Shown here: positions 32,273 through 40,881 of the stretch, piece by piece
How the letters are laid out: every line of letters begins with the position of its first letter
Position numbering within the stretch: the stretch's first letter is position 1
Program-made: the position numbers and the translations under genes
Source: Thermoplasmata archaeon
GTDB lineage: Archaea; Thermoplasmatota; Thermoplasmata; Lutacidiplasmatales; UBA184
Assembly (NCBI GenBank): GCA_027306505.1
Contig: DAHUZP010000036.1
Coordinates: 1 to 44,323 of the forward strand
Direction: 5' to 3'
DNA: 44,323 nucleotides
The notes under the pieces: model-generated
Told to the model about the DNA's origin: nothing
What the model saw: only the letters and a program-made list of their open reading frames with translations
Databases searched by the model: none

Positions 32273-33274
32273 CTAGACCGCCCGAAGCTGGTCTCTCTCG
32301 CTCACCGCGTCGGGGACCTTGTGAGCGATCTCCCGGAAGTGCTCGATGAAGCCGACGTACTCGTCGTACGAGTAGTCCGGCTCCGCCGCTCCCTGGGCGC
32401 TCGCGTCCTTGACCACGATCTGCGATCGGCCCACGGGGGCCATCCCCCCCTCGGCCGTCTGGGTCTTGATCCAGCTGAAGAAGTAGGCGGACTGATCGAA
32501 GCTGACGCCGGCCACCTTCCCACCTCGGAGCTGCGCCAAGGTCTGCGGCAAGAAGACCCGAAGGATGGACTCCGCGTAGTCCCGTCGGGCCTTCTCCTTG
32601 TCGGTGGAGGGGATCCCCCGGTGGAGCCCGAGCTTCGCCAGGACCTCGTCGGAGATCTGGTCGTACTTCGTGAGGACGATGGCGGGGTAGATGAGCGGCA
32701 GGCCCTCCGCCATTCCCTGGGCCTTGAGGCGCTGGTGCTCCTGGACCTTGTAGGTCTGGAAGTTCACGGCGAGCTTCGCGACCTCCGTGTCGTAGCGCAG
32801 CATCTGCTTGTACTGCGGCGAATCATGCTGCAGGGTCATCTTCGAGCAGTCGACCAGGATGACCACGACCATGCTCTTGAGCAGCTGCTGGATGATCGGG
32901 CTCGAAGCTACCCCGCTCTCGATGAACTCCTGGACGTCCTCCCCCGAGACGTCGTAGGCCATGAAGTGCAGCACGGAGAAAGGGTTCAACCACTTGGACT
33001 GGGGGACCCATCTGGGCAGCTTGCCCAGGACGGTGCGACGGTAGCCGAACAGGAACCCGACCTCCGTGATCTCGTCCTTGAGCGTCGCGCTGGGGAACTG
33101 GCCGCTCGCCATCCCCTCGTAGATTGAGCCCATGAACTTGAGAGAGGTCGGCGGCGCGTGGAAACGGAAGGTGTCACCCGTCTGGGTTCCGTACTTCACC
33201 TGGGCCGCGTAGAGCAGCCCCAAGAACGTGGTCTTTCCCGAGGCGCGGTCGCCCAAGATGGCGGCGGGGCACAT
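32273..33274 (-). CDS. GTPase resembling DO-GTPase families
   Basis: 333 residues. P-loop GDRASGKT (8-15), a G3-like AYDVSGED (Asp108, Gly111) and G4 TKYD (202-205), all intact. The stretch after the P-loop (TFLGLLYAAQVKYGTQ, then MASGQFPSATLKDEITEVGF) resembles the DO-GTPase (double-GTPase) families of predicted bacterial conflict systems, although here only one GTPase domain is present. A membrane helix is not seen. The ATG at 33274 is favoured because the minus-strand TATA-like gaattaa (33301-33307) is 27 bases upstream; the longer frame to 33463 is Pro/Arg-rich. The GAP1-like gene follows, and the divergent paralogue starts 172 bases upstream. Confidence 0.75.
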   Translation of the reverse strand: MCPAAILGDRASGKTTFLGLLYAAQVKYGTQTGDTFRFHAPPTSLKFMGSIYEGMASGQFPSATLKDEITEVGFLFGYRRTVLGKLPRWVPQSKWLNPFSVLHFMAYDVSGEDVQEFIESGVASSPIIQQLLKSMVVVILVDCSKMTLQHDSPQYKQMLRYDTEVAKLAVNFQTYKVQEHQRLKAQGMAEGLPLIYPAIVLTKYDQISDEVLAKLGLHRGIPSTDKEKARRDYAESILRVFLPQTLAQLRGGKVAGVSFDQSAYFFSWIKTQTAEGGMAPVGRSQIVVKDASAQGAAEPDYSYDEYVGFIEHFREIAHKVPDAVSERDQLRAV

Positions 33275-33300
33275 GTCGGGTGCCAGCCGGGGGTCTCTCT

Positions 33301-33307
33301 TAATTCT
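33301..33307 (-). promoter_or_regulatory. TATA-like box for the GTPase-GAP1 operon
   Basis: Minus-strand gaattaa, 27-33 bases before the ATG at 33274; a leaderless spacing. Confidence 0.6.
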
Positions 33308-33418
33308 TGGGGAAGGCCCGGGGAGCTCCGACGGGAGCCGGAGCCCCTCCCCTGGTGGAGCCGGGCGCGGGGAGGGGGACGGACGGGAGCTGCGCTCCTC
33401 GCAGGGCCCACGAGGTCC

Positions 33419-33425
33419 CAAATAG
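33419..33425 (+). promoter_or_regulatory. TATA-like box for the divergent GTPase paralogue
   Basis: caaatag, 22-28 bases before the GTG at 33447. The same word lies the same distance before the integrase start near 41899. Confidence 0.5.
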
Positions 33426-33446
33426 GGCGGTTCGGTGAGGAGGAGC

Positions 33447-34361
33447 GTGGCGTCCGCGCTCATAGTCGGAGACCGTGGCTCGGGCCGGACCTTCTTCCTG
33501 GGGCTGCTCTATGCCTCCATGGTCCGCTACTCAGGCGAAGCGCGTGACGGGCTCCGCTTCCATGCGCCTCCTGCAGCGCTGGACGTACTGTCCCACCTCT
33601 ACGAATCGTTCAGGGCGGGCGAAGGGCCGGAGTGGCCCTCCAACGCTCCAGGGAGCCTCCCCCTCACCCTGGAGATGCCTTCCGGCCACCACGGCTCGAG
33701 GCTCCAGGGGCTCTGGCACGCGCCCCCAGGCGTCTCACGGCGAGCGCTCGAGATCGTCCTCGAACGGTCCAACGCCGAGGAGCTTCAGCAGTTCGTCTCG
33801 AGCGGGGGCGCGATGACCGGATTCGGCCAGTCGCTCCTTTCCGGTGGGGCGCTGCTCGTGACCGTGGACGCTTCCGCGCTCGCACCACCCGCTGACGGCC
33901 GTCCGGTCCCCCACCCGTGGGACTCGATGCTCGCGCAGCTCCTGCGTGGCGCGAAGCAGGCCGCCCGGGACCATCCCTCACCCACCCCACGCCGCCTCTC
34001 GCTCGTCCTCATCCTCACGAAGTACGATCGGATCGCACCTCCGTCCCGGTCTGCCCTCGTGCGCGACGGAGCGACCGCGGATGGTTGGACCGAGGCCACC
34101 CGCAAGGAGGCGAGCGACAACCTTCTCGCGCGGTTCCTCCCTTCCACCCGGGCCGAGCTTCTCGACGGCCCCTCGGCGGGATTGTTGCTGGAGGGGCCCT
34201 GGACCTTCCTCAGCTGGGTCCGGCCTGAGGCCCCCGTTTCCTCCCCCATGCGACTGAGAGGGCACGAGACCTCCGAGAGGGGCTGGGAGCCGGAGTATCC
34301 CTACCTCGAGTACCGGGACCTCATCGACCACCTGGGTCGTCTTGCCTCAGCGGACCGCTAG
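33447..34361 (+). CDS. GTPase-like paralogue with degraded nucleotide-binding motifs (probable pseudo-GTPase)
   Basis: 304 residues. It aligns by eye with the divergent GTPase from its first residues: ALIVGDRGSGRTFFLGLLYA against AAILGDRASGKTTFLGLLYA, and RFHAPPAALDVLSHLYESF against RFHAPPTSLKFMGSIYEGM. Walker A Lys is Arg14 here. The G3 Asp and Gly are also lost (the segment reads ERSNAEELQQF). G4 TKYD (191-194) is kept. It therefore may bind but not hydrolyse GTP, or serve as a structural partner. The GTG at 33447 is chosen; a GTG at 33435 is in frame. Its stop shares four bases (ctag, 34358-34361) with the stop of the convergent membrane protein gene. Confidence 0.75.
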   Translation: MASALIVGDRGSGRTFFLGLLYASMVRYSGEARDGLRFHAPPAALDVLSHLYESFRAGEGPEWPSNAPGSLPLTLEMPSGHHGSRLQGLWHAPPGVSRRALEIVLERSNAEELQQFVSSGGAMTGFGQSLLSGGALLVTVDASALAPPADGRPVPHPWDSMLAQLLRGAKQAARDHPSPTPRRLSLVLILTKYDRIAPPSRSALVRDGATADGWTEATRKEASDNLLARFLPSTRAELLDGPSAGLLLEGPWTFLSWVRPEAPVSSPMRLRGHETSERGWEPEYPYLEYRDLIDHLGRLASADR

Positions 34362-37183
34362 GGGGCCTGGCTGCTTCGGCGCGCCCGGTACGAGACGCCC
34401 GCCGCTGGACCCCCGATCGCGACCTCGCGGGCCACATGCCATCCGGGAAGGTCCCACGGGCCCAGGAACGGCGGGCTGTCCGCGCCGTGGCCGGTAGCAC
34501 GGTTGAGCTCGACCTCGAGGTACTCTCCATCGGTCTCGATATCGGGGGTGAGCGACTGGTCCTGCTCGGCGGCCTGGAAGAGCCCGACTAGGAGCATGGG
34601 CCCCGAGGGTTTCGTCCACCCGCAACGACGGAAGAGGGTACGGGCTTCTGACCCTGCCGCGGAGTCCGCGGAGAGGAGGCCTATGAGGGCGCCGTAGTTC
34701 GCCCCGTCCCGCACCTCCGAGGGTGGATGGGCGAGGCGACCGCCTTCCGTCCTCTTCGAACGGAGCACGGGCAGCCAGGCGTCGGAGGAAGTGAGGTCAC
34801 CCCGGGCCCAGAGCCCCGACCCTGGTCCGATCGCCCCGCTCGGAGCGCTCCGCGCGTCCGCACCGGACGTCCCCGCATCGCCGCTCGAAGAGGGGCTCAA
34901 GGTGCCCGCGTCAGCGTCGAGGGTGTAGTACGCTCCCGCCCCGTCCTGGCGGATGTGGACCGATAGCAAGGTGTCCGAAGCAGGGTCGTGCCATCGAAGC
35001 ACCACATAGCGGTCACTGTCGGCGTCGTAGGTGAAGAGCTCTCGTAGCGCTTCCGCGACCCGCGGCCCGTCGTGCCCTCTACTGAGGTCGGAGAGGTGGT
35101 CCAGCGGGACGCCAGTCGCGCCGCAAGGGTGGGATCGCAGGTCGTCCACGAAGGCCTGCGCGACCTGAGAGCGGAACCCGGTCTTCGCCGAGCGCGAGCG
35201 CTGCCAGGCGGGCTCGGAGAAGGCGACGAAGAGCATGACGACGAAGGAGGAGGCCGCCAAAAGGTCCGCAGGGAGGTAGGCGAGCAGTGACCGCGCGTCC
35301 GCGACGGAAGCCCACGTCGGTCCTTCCGCTATGGAGAGCAAGAGCCGCACCTCCGCACCGGCCCAGATCACGAAGACCGTGAGGTAGAGGCCTACCGCCG
35401 CCCACATGGTCCGCTTCGAGCCGCCAAACGCCCAAGCGGAGATGGTGAGCCATGATAGCAGCAGCGTTACGAGCAGGAGGAACAGCGAAGAGACGACGGC
35501 CCAAAGGCTCACCTCAGCTCCGAGGAAGAAGGAGCTCGGCGCACCGAACAGCGAGCCCGAGACGACGTCCGCGACCGCACCGGAGATCTCGGCGAGGGCG
35601 AGGACCAGAAGATAGGTCAGCACTCGCACCGAGGGAAGGGCGTAGAGGCGGGCGACGCCGAGAGCGCTCGCTCGGGCCCCGGCGACGAGCCAGTGGACCC
35701 ACTCCGCGACCGGATAGAGGGCCAGCACGAGCGTCGGGGGCCCTAGGACCGCCGCCGCGACGATGAGCTCGACACGAGGTGAGGTGATCGGGAGACGGTA
35801 GGCACCGTAGAGCAGCCCCAGGGTGAGCCCCTCGACCACGAGGAAGAGCGCGAGGAGGCTGCCCAATACCGGGGCCATCCGGAGCATGGCCCGGCCCGCC
35901 AATGCCCGGACCGTGATGCCCATGCGATCAAGAAGCGAGCCCGTCCCTTCGGTCTCCGAAGAAGCGAACACCGCGTGGAGGTCCCCCGAACGCTGCGCCG
36001 AAGGGGCTGAGGGCACGGAGAAAGAGGCGGACGAGGAGGGTGACGAGGGCGTGGACGGCGAGCTCGCCTCCCGCCCCTTCTGGAACCAGGCGTGGGTGAC
36101 GTCCCTGAGCAAGACTCGTGCCCTTTCCGGTTCCAGCAGGTCGCGGCGCACCGTCCGCAGGAGCGGCTGGAGCTGGGCGAGGGTCGTCGCGAGCAGGCGT
36201 GGCGAGCCGCTCGCTGCCTGAGAGGCTACCGACTCCCAAGGAACGGCGTTCAGGTCCTCGACAGCTTCGAGCAGAGAAGCTCCTTCCCCTAGCCGGACCG
36301 CGAGCAGCCGCTGCACACCCTCCGGAACCTGCTCCTCCGGGGGTATGCCCTTCGGCTGCGCCGTACGTGAGGTCACCGTGACCGGCGCGGCGGAAGGGTT
36401 TCGCAAGGAGATCGTAGGGAGAGCAGCAGCGAGCGGAGCAGGGAACGGCCGGTAGGCAGAGGCCGTCGCAGGACCCGTGGAGGGCCTGGGAACGATGGGG
36501 GCCGGGCGTACGTTGTACGCGGGGGGTCGGGAAGGCGCGCCTGCAGCGGAGGGGACCGTGGGGACCCACCCCTGGACCGTGTCCCGTTCAGCCTCGAGGC
36601 GGATCGAGCGGCGTGAGGCCCAGATGCCGAGAGCGATCCCCACCAATGTCGCGGCCAGGGCCCCCAGGACGATCCATCCTACGTTCACCGGGGAGCTCGA
36701 GGATCCCTGAACGGACACACCTTTCGAAGCGAAGGCGTGGAGCCCTTGCGCGTCCGTCGCCTCGAGCGAGACGACGTAGGTCCCGGGTTCAGCGTAGACG
36801 TGGTCCACGACCTGGCCGACCCCGGTGGTGCCGTCCCCGAACGACCAAGCGAACTGGTAGGGCGGAGTCCCCCCTGAGGCTGAGGCCGCGAACGTTTGGT
36901 TGAGCGGACCGGCCGAGGCCGTGGTAAAGTTCACCGCGAAGCCCGTCCGGGGGGAGGTCAGACCGGTCGCTGGTCGAGAGGGGCCGGCCGAGGGGTGAGA
37001 TCCCGGGGCTCCGGCGTAGAGCGTCGTGAAGGGAAGGGCGGCGACCAGCAGGGAGAGGAGCAGGAGCGCACCGAACGTGGACGGTGAAGTGGATGGGGAG
37101 CGGTCGCGGCCTCGCCGAACGAAAGGCGGGCGGGCCACCGGGCAGTGCGAGTGGCCACGAGGAACAGCTCCTCGGCCTGCCAC
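34358..37183 (-). CDS. Multi-pass membrane protein with extracellular PKD domain
   Basis: 941 residues. An N-terminal signal-like helix (about 37-55), a PKD domain (about 81-157, with AWSFGDGTTGVG), a membrane helix (about 168-189), a long Pro/Ser-rich cytosolic region (about 190-435), a cluster of about six membrane helices (about 438-656) and a soluble C-terminal domain of about 280 residues (from 660) with no match I recognise. This could carry an external cue across the membrane. The GTG at 37183 fits a minus-strand TATA-like gctatatc (37208-37215) about 25 bases upstream. It is convergent with, and overlaps by four bases, the pseudo-GTPase gene, so it may belong to the same system; that is inference. 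Confidence 0.72.
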   Translation of the reverse strand: MAGRGAVPRGHSHCPVARPPFVRRGRDRSPSTSPSTFGALLLLSLLVAALPFTTLYAGAPGSHPSAGPSRPATGLTSPRTGFAVNFTTASAGPLNQTFAASASGGTPPYQFAWSFGDGTTGVGQVVDHVYAEPGTYVVSLEATDAQGLHAFASKGVSVQGSSSSPVNVGWIVLGALAATLVGIALGIWASRRSIRLEAERDTVQGWVPTVPSAAGAPSRPPAYNVRPAPIVPRPSTGPATASAYRPFPAPLAAALPTISLRNPSAAPVTVTSRTAQPKGIPPEEQVPEGVQRLLAVRLGEGASLLEAVEDLNAVPWESVASQAASGSPRLLATTLAQLQPLLRTVRRDLLEPERARVLLRDVTHAWFQKGREASSPSTPSSPSSSASFSVPSAPSAQRSGDLHAVFASSETEGTGSLLDRMGITVRALAGRAMLRMAPVLGSLLALFLVVEGLTLGLLYGAYRLPITSPRVELIVAAAVLGPPTLVLALYPVAEWVHWLVAGARASALGVARLYALPSVRVLTYLLVLALAEISGAVADVVSGSLFGAPSSFFLGAEVSLWAVVSSLFLLLVTLLLSWLTISAWAFGGSKRTMWAAVGLYLTVFVIWAGAEVRLLLSIAEGPTWASVADARSLLAYLPADLLAASSFVVMLFVAFSEPAWQRSRSAKTGFRSQVAQAFVDDLRSHPCGATGVPLDHLSDLSRGHDGPRVAEALRELFTYDADSDRYVVLRWHDPASDTLLSVHIRQDGAGAYYTLDADAGTLSPSSSGDAGTSGADARSAPSGAIGPGSGLWARGDLTSSDAWLPVLRSKRTEGGRLAHPPSEVRDGANYGALIGLLSADSAAGSEARTLFRRCGWTKPSGPMLLVGLFQAAEQDQSLTPDIETDGEYLEVELNRATGHGADSPPFLGPWDLPGWHVAREVAIGGPAAGVSYRARRSSQAP

Positions 37184-37207
37184 GTGGCCCCGGAGCGTCT
37201 TCGGGCA

Positions 37208-37215
37208 GATATAGC
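37208..37215 (-). promoter_or_regulatory. TATA-like box for the PKD membrane protein gene
   Basis: Minus-strand gctatatc, 25-32 bases before the GTG at 37183. Confidence 0.65.
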
Positions 37216-37312
37216 CCGTACGGGCCGCCGGGACCGAGCCCTGCGGCGTGGGGGGGATAGGACTCCCGCGCTGCCGCCGGGGACCTGCGAGGGAAAGGTC
37301 AGCCCACCAACC

Positions 37313-37319
37313 CTATATC
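37313..37319 (+). promoter_or_regulatory. TATA-like box for the alpha/beta hydrolase gene
   Basis: ctatatc, 47-53 bases before the GTG at 37366; with the Shine-Dalgarno-like caggagagg between, this predicts a short leader. Confidence 0.55.
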
Positions 37320-37365
37320 GGGGGCCACTGTCGCACTGTCCGCGGGGAAGCAGGAGAGGCAGGCG

Positions 37366-38448
37366 GTGACCGACGAGGACCTCCTACTGGACGAGGCGAT
37401 GGGAGAGTACGCGGCCGGCGTGGTTGGCCCGTGCGATGTCTGCGGGGTCCGTCAGGCCGTCATCGTGCTCTCGCGCGAGCGCTTCAAGCTCTGCGTCCTG
37501 GATTTCCTCAACAAGAGCTGGATCAAGACGAACGCCAAACCAGCCGCCCGCACCGCTCCGTTCACGTCTCGGACGGAGTTCCTGCCCACCCGGGCCGTCC
37601 CCGGTGGGATCGTGCCCGTGATCATCCTCACCCCGAAGAAGGAGGTGAAACATTCCTCCGCCCTGGTGGTGCCCGAGACCTACGGGCTCACGACCCAAGT
37701 CATCGAGGCGGGGGTCCGTCTCGCTCACGAGGGTTACGAGGTCGCAATCCCGGACTTCATGCGGATCCACGGGCTCAATTTCTGGACCTGGTTCAAGCTC
37801 CGCGCCTCGAAGGTCCTCCTGGACCGTGTCCACATCTCCCAGTCGAAGAGGGGGCGGGCCTTTCGGATCCTGGAGGACTGTCGGCAGTACCTCCTCCAGC
37901 AGCCGCTCGTCCTCCCCGAACGCCAGTTCGTCGTGGGCCTCTCCTACGGGGGCTCGCTCGCGCTCGGCTACGCGGCACAGACCCCCGGTCTCTCGGGGGT
38001 CGCGGTCGCCTACCCCTACATGGTCCACCCAGAGAGCTGGCTGCAGTACATCCGCTGCCCGCTCTTTGTCGTCGCGGGAGGCTCGGACCCGAAGACGGGC
38101 CCGTCGCTGGACGCCCTCCACCTCGCCGCCCAGCGCTACGGCGTGAACATGGGCACGATGGTCATTCCCCAGATGGGTCACCACTTCATGAGCCGTGTCC
38201 ACTCGACCTACGATGAGGACTGCGCCGAGGTCGCTTGGAAGCGGATGATGGCCTTCGCGAACCACTGCCTCAATCCCCCGGTGGCCAAGCCCCCACCGAA
38301 GCCTCCGATCCTACCTCCACGCGTCGCCCCGACGCCCGCACCGGTCTCGCCACCCAGTTCGGCGGGAACCTCAGGGTCCGCTTCCCGGGCCTCTGCTCCC
38401 GCGCTCTCGCGCACGCCGCCGTTGGCCGCCCGACCGGCCTCCGGGTAG
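37366..38448 (+). CDS. Dienelactone hydrolase-like alpha/beta hydrolase
   Basis: 360 residues. An N-terminal extension has CDVCG and a later Cys (FKLCVLD), possibly a zinc site. The hydrolase core has the nucleophile elbow GLSYGGS (Ser, where the classical dienelactone hydrolase uses Cys), acid in AGGSDPKTG and His in PQMGHHFM. It probably hydrolyses an ester or lactone in the cytosol; the substrate is unknown. The last 55 residues are Pro/Ala-rich and likely disordered. The GTG start at 37366 follows the Shine-Dalgarno-like caggagagg. It is convergent with the LLM oxidoreductase gene. Confidence 0.83.
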   Translation: MTDEDLLLDEAMGEYAAGVVGPCDVCGVRQAVIVLSRERFKLCVLDFLNKSWIKTNAKPAARTAPFTSRTEFLPTRAVPGGIVPVIILTPKKEVKHSSALVVPETYGLTTQVIEAGVRLAHEGYEVAIPDFMRIHGLNFWTWFKLRASKVLLDRVHISQSKRGRAFRILEDCRQYLLQQPLVLPERQFVVGLSYGGSLALGYAAQTPGLSGVAVAYPYMVHPESWLQYIRCPLFVVAGGSDPKTGPSLDALHLAAQRYGVNMGTMVIPQMGHHFMSRVHSTYDEDCAEVAWKRMMAFANHCLNPPVAKPPPKPPILPPRVAPTPAPVSPPSSAGTSGSASRASAPALSRTPPLAARPASG

Positions 38449-38479
38449 CCCGAACGGCCATCCGCCCGGGGCAGGCCCG

Positions 38480-39487
38480 TTAAGGCTTCGAGGAAAGTCG
38501 CATCGCACGGGCAAAGGCGCCCATGGAGGCCTTGGCCTCCCGTGTCGAGAGGCCCCCGAAGTCGAAGATGCCCAGGAGATCCGTGACCCCGGTCGCCCGG
38601 ATGCGCTCGACCTTCTCCTCCATCTCGCGCCCTTCCCCGAATAGGACCAGCTCACGTCGCTCGAGGCCCTCCACGGTCGCCGCCTCGGAGGCTTCGGCGA
38701 CCTGGGCCTGAAAGTGCGTGCTTCCGGTCGCCAGGCGGGAGTCGAGGTATCGCTGGAGGGCCGTCCGACCTGGAGAAAGGTCTCGTCCTACGAAGACGTG
38801 GAAGGCCGCGGCCACCCGGGTCCCCTCGGTGCCCGGAGGAAGGGCGCTCCGATACTCCTGGATGTTCCTACCGAGCTCCTCCAGCCCTGTTACGGTGGCG
38901 TACGGGATCAGGGCGACCGAGAGGGACCGCCGGGCAACGAAGGGCAGGGCTTCCCGCCGCTGGACCGCCATCCAAAGAGGGGGCGCGGGCTGTTGGAGCG
39001 GCCGCACGTTGAGTCGAACGAAGATCGAAGGGTCGCCGGGCACGGGGAGCGCCTCCCCGCGCAGCGCTGCCGTGAACTCCGGAAGAGCGGCGTCGAAGCG
39101 GGCGCGGCGCTCGGAGGGAAGGATGCCGAAGCCCTGGAGCTCCTGGGGGACGTACCCAGCGCCGACCCCGATCTCGAGCCGCCCGCCAGAGAGCCGGTCC
39201 ACCAGCGCGTATTGCTCGGCGAGGTCCCGCGGAGAATGGAGAGGAAGGACCGCGACCATGACCCCCAGCCGGACCCGGTGCGTCTCCCGGGCGGCGGCCG
39301 CAAGCCAGACCGGGGGGGAAGGAAGCACGCCGCCACCGTGGAAGTGGTGTTCCGCGACCCAGAACGTGTGGAAGCTCGAACGGTCGGCCTGCCGAGCGAG
39401 CTCGAGCGCCTCCTCGTACCGGTCGGTCTTACGAACGGCGTGCGGAGCAGGGTCGTTGTCCAAGACGGTGAAGACCGAGCAGCGCAT
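38480..39487 (-). CDS. LLM-class flavin-dependent oxidoreductase
   Basis: 335 residues. Luciferase-like TIM-barrel flavoprotein family, which oxidises or reduces substrates with F420 or FMN in the cytosol. Seen: HTFWVAEHHFHGGGVLPSPP, VRLGVMVAVLPLHSPRDLAE, RLEIGVGAGYVPQELQGF, LWMAVQRREALPFVA and a C-terminal ATGVTDLLGIFDFGGL. F420 versus FMN cannot be decided by sequence, though F420 is common in archaea. The ATG at 39487 suits a minus-strand TATA-like ctatatc (39507-39513) about 24 bases upstream. It is divergent from the MFS gene. Confidence 0.9.
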   Translation of the reverse strand: MRCSVFTVLDNDPAPHAVRKTDRYEEALELARQADRSSFHTFWVAEHHFHGGGVLPSPPVWLAAAARETHRVRLGVMVAVLPLHSPRDLAEQYALVDRLSGGRLEIGVGAGYVPQELQGFGILPSERRARFDAALPEFTAALRGEALPVPGDPSIFVRLNVRPLQQPAPPLWMAVQRREALPFVARRSLSVALIPYATVTGLEELGRNIQEYRSALPPGTEGTRVAAAFHVFVGRDLSPGRTALQRYLDSRLATGSTHFQAQVAEASEAATVEGLERRELVLFGEGREMEEKVERIRATGVTDLLGIFDFGGLSTREAKASMGAFARAMRLSSKP

Positions 39488-39506
39488 GCCCGTCCACCCC
39501 CGCACC

Positions 39507-39513
39507 GATATAG
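39507..39513. promoter_or_regulatory. Shared TATA-like box between divergent genes
   Basis: gatatag lies 20-26 bases before the LLM oxidoreductase ATG (39487, minus) and about 60 bases before the MFS GTG (39572, plus). It may serve both directions. Confidence 0.45.
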
Positions 39514-39571
39514 GAGCTTGGCGTGCACCCCTGGAGAGGGCCGGTCCCGGGCAGCCGCGATAGGCGAGATC

Positions 39572-40858
39572 GTGTCGGTCCCCGAGGGAACCGCCCAGGC
39601 GGAGGGTCCTCCCGAACCTCCCCCGGGTCGGTCCCAGTTCTCCTTCGTCCGTCTTGCGGCGGGCGTGCTCCTGTACAACGCCTCAGGGGGCGTGCTCTAC
39701 GCGGTCCTTCCCCTCTTCGAGTTCCAGCAGGGGGGGAGCGCTCTCCTCGCGACGCTCATCGTCGGCGCCCCCCTGCTTGCGACCACCTTCGGGATGATCC
39801 TCTGGGGGACCCTGTCCGACCGCTGGGGAAGGCGTCGGGAGCTCCTCGCCTTCGGGGTCGTCTCTCAGGCCGCGATCTTCCTGCTCTATCCGTTCCTCGG
39901 CCCGATGCCTCTCCTCATCGCCCGAGTGGGGCAGGCGTTCCTCGGGGCGAGCTTCGCGCTCGCGACCACCGAAGCAACCGAAGACCCCCACCGGAAGCCG
40001 GGGGCCGGCTTGGGCGGGGTCTCGCTCTGGGGCTCGCTCGGCGCCGCCCTGGGGATCGTCGCCGCCTTTCCTTTCCTGGCGGGGACGCGCTTCACGCTCG
40101 ATGCTCCCTCTTCCGTCCTTCTCTTCCTGCTCCTAGGTGCGCTATCGGTGGCCTCGGTCGTTTTCCTCATCGGCACCGGGGAGCTCCCGCGACCGCGTTC
40201 CACGACCCCCCTACGGGCGATCGTGCGGTTTCGGGAGGGACGAACGGTCTTGGTCCTCTGCGCAGCCACGGCCATCGTCTCCTGCGGGAACTACATCGTC
40301 TACACCCTCTTCCCCCTCTACGTCGACCGGGCGATCACCCCGCAGCACCCCTTCGGGCTGGGATGGAACTCCATCCAGCAGCTCGCGGCCCTCTCGATCG
40401 CAGCGGCCCTGGGCGGCGTGGTGGTCTCGCCCTGGACCGGCAGAGTGGTGGAAGGCGACCATCGGCGACGTCTCTACCTGGTCGCTCCGCTCGTCTACGC
40501 ACTCCTCTGGACCGCCTACGCGTATGTCCGCTACTATCCGCTGGTCCTGCTGATATGGGCCCTTCCGGTCTACGTCATCCTCTCCATCCCGCTGCTTCGG
40601 GAGATCTCCGGGCGGACCTCCGCTGAGGAGCGAGGGCGGGCGGTCGGCCTCTGGAACGCCGCCTACAGCCTGGGAGGGCTCGCCGGAACGCTCATCGCCG
40701 GGGGCCTGTTCCGGGGGGATGGTTCCTTCGGGTCGTTGTTCCTTCTCGCCGCCACCGTGGACGTCGCGGCCTTCGGGGCCTTCCTAGGGGTCCCAGCGAT
40801 CGCCCGGAGCTCCCACAAGCGACGGGGGGGCTTCCCTCGCGGAGCGAAGCTCCCTTAA
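39572..40858 (+). CDS. MFS transporter
   Basis: A 428-residue protein with about 12 membrane helices. The cytosolic loop 2-3 motif WGTLSDRWGRRRELLAFG is the classical MFS signature, and QAFLGASFALATTEAT and the second-half GLWNAAYSLGGLAGTLIAGG fit as well. It probably exports or imports a small solute; drug-efflux or sugar-type cannot be told apart. The N-terminal 25 residues are Pro/Glu-rich. The GTG at 39572 is the best of several upstream codons because the frame further upstream runs opposite to the LLM gene. A fusion-type Nudix gene follows 23 bases downstream, probably in one transcript. Confidence 0.9.
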   Translation: MSVPEGTAQAEGPPEPPPGRSQFSFVRLAAGVLLYNASGGVLYAVLPLFEFQQGGSALLATLIVGAPLLATTFGMILWGTLSDRWGRRRELLAFGVVSQAAIFLLYPFLGPMPLLIARVGQAFLGASFALATTEATEDPHRKPGAGLGGVSLWGSLGAALGIVAAFPFLAGTRFTLDAPSSVLLFLLLGALSVASVVFLIGTGELPRPRSTTPLRAIVRFREGRTVLVLCAATAIVSCGNYIVYTLFPLYVDRAITPQHPFGLGWNSIQQLAALSIAAALGGVVVSPWTGRVVEGDHRRRLYLVAPLVYALLWTAYAYVRYYPLVLLIWALPVYVILSIPLLREISGRTSAEERGRAVGLWNAAYSLGGLAGTLIAGGLFRGDGSFGSLFLLAATVDVAAFGAFLGVPAIARSSHKRRGGFPRGAKLP

Positions 40859-40881
40859 CCCCGGCAGCGTGAGGGACGAGC

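Noticed and set aside
38714..39571. MFS frame extended upstream by about 286 residues
   Set aside because: That stretch is antisense to the LLM oxidoreductase and has Arg/Gly/Glu-rich shadow composition.
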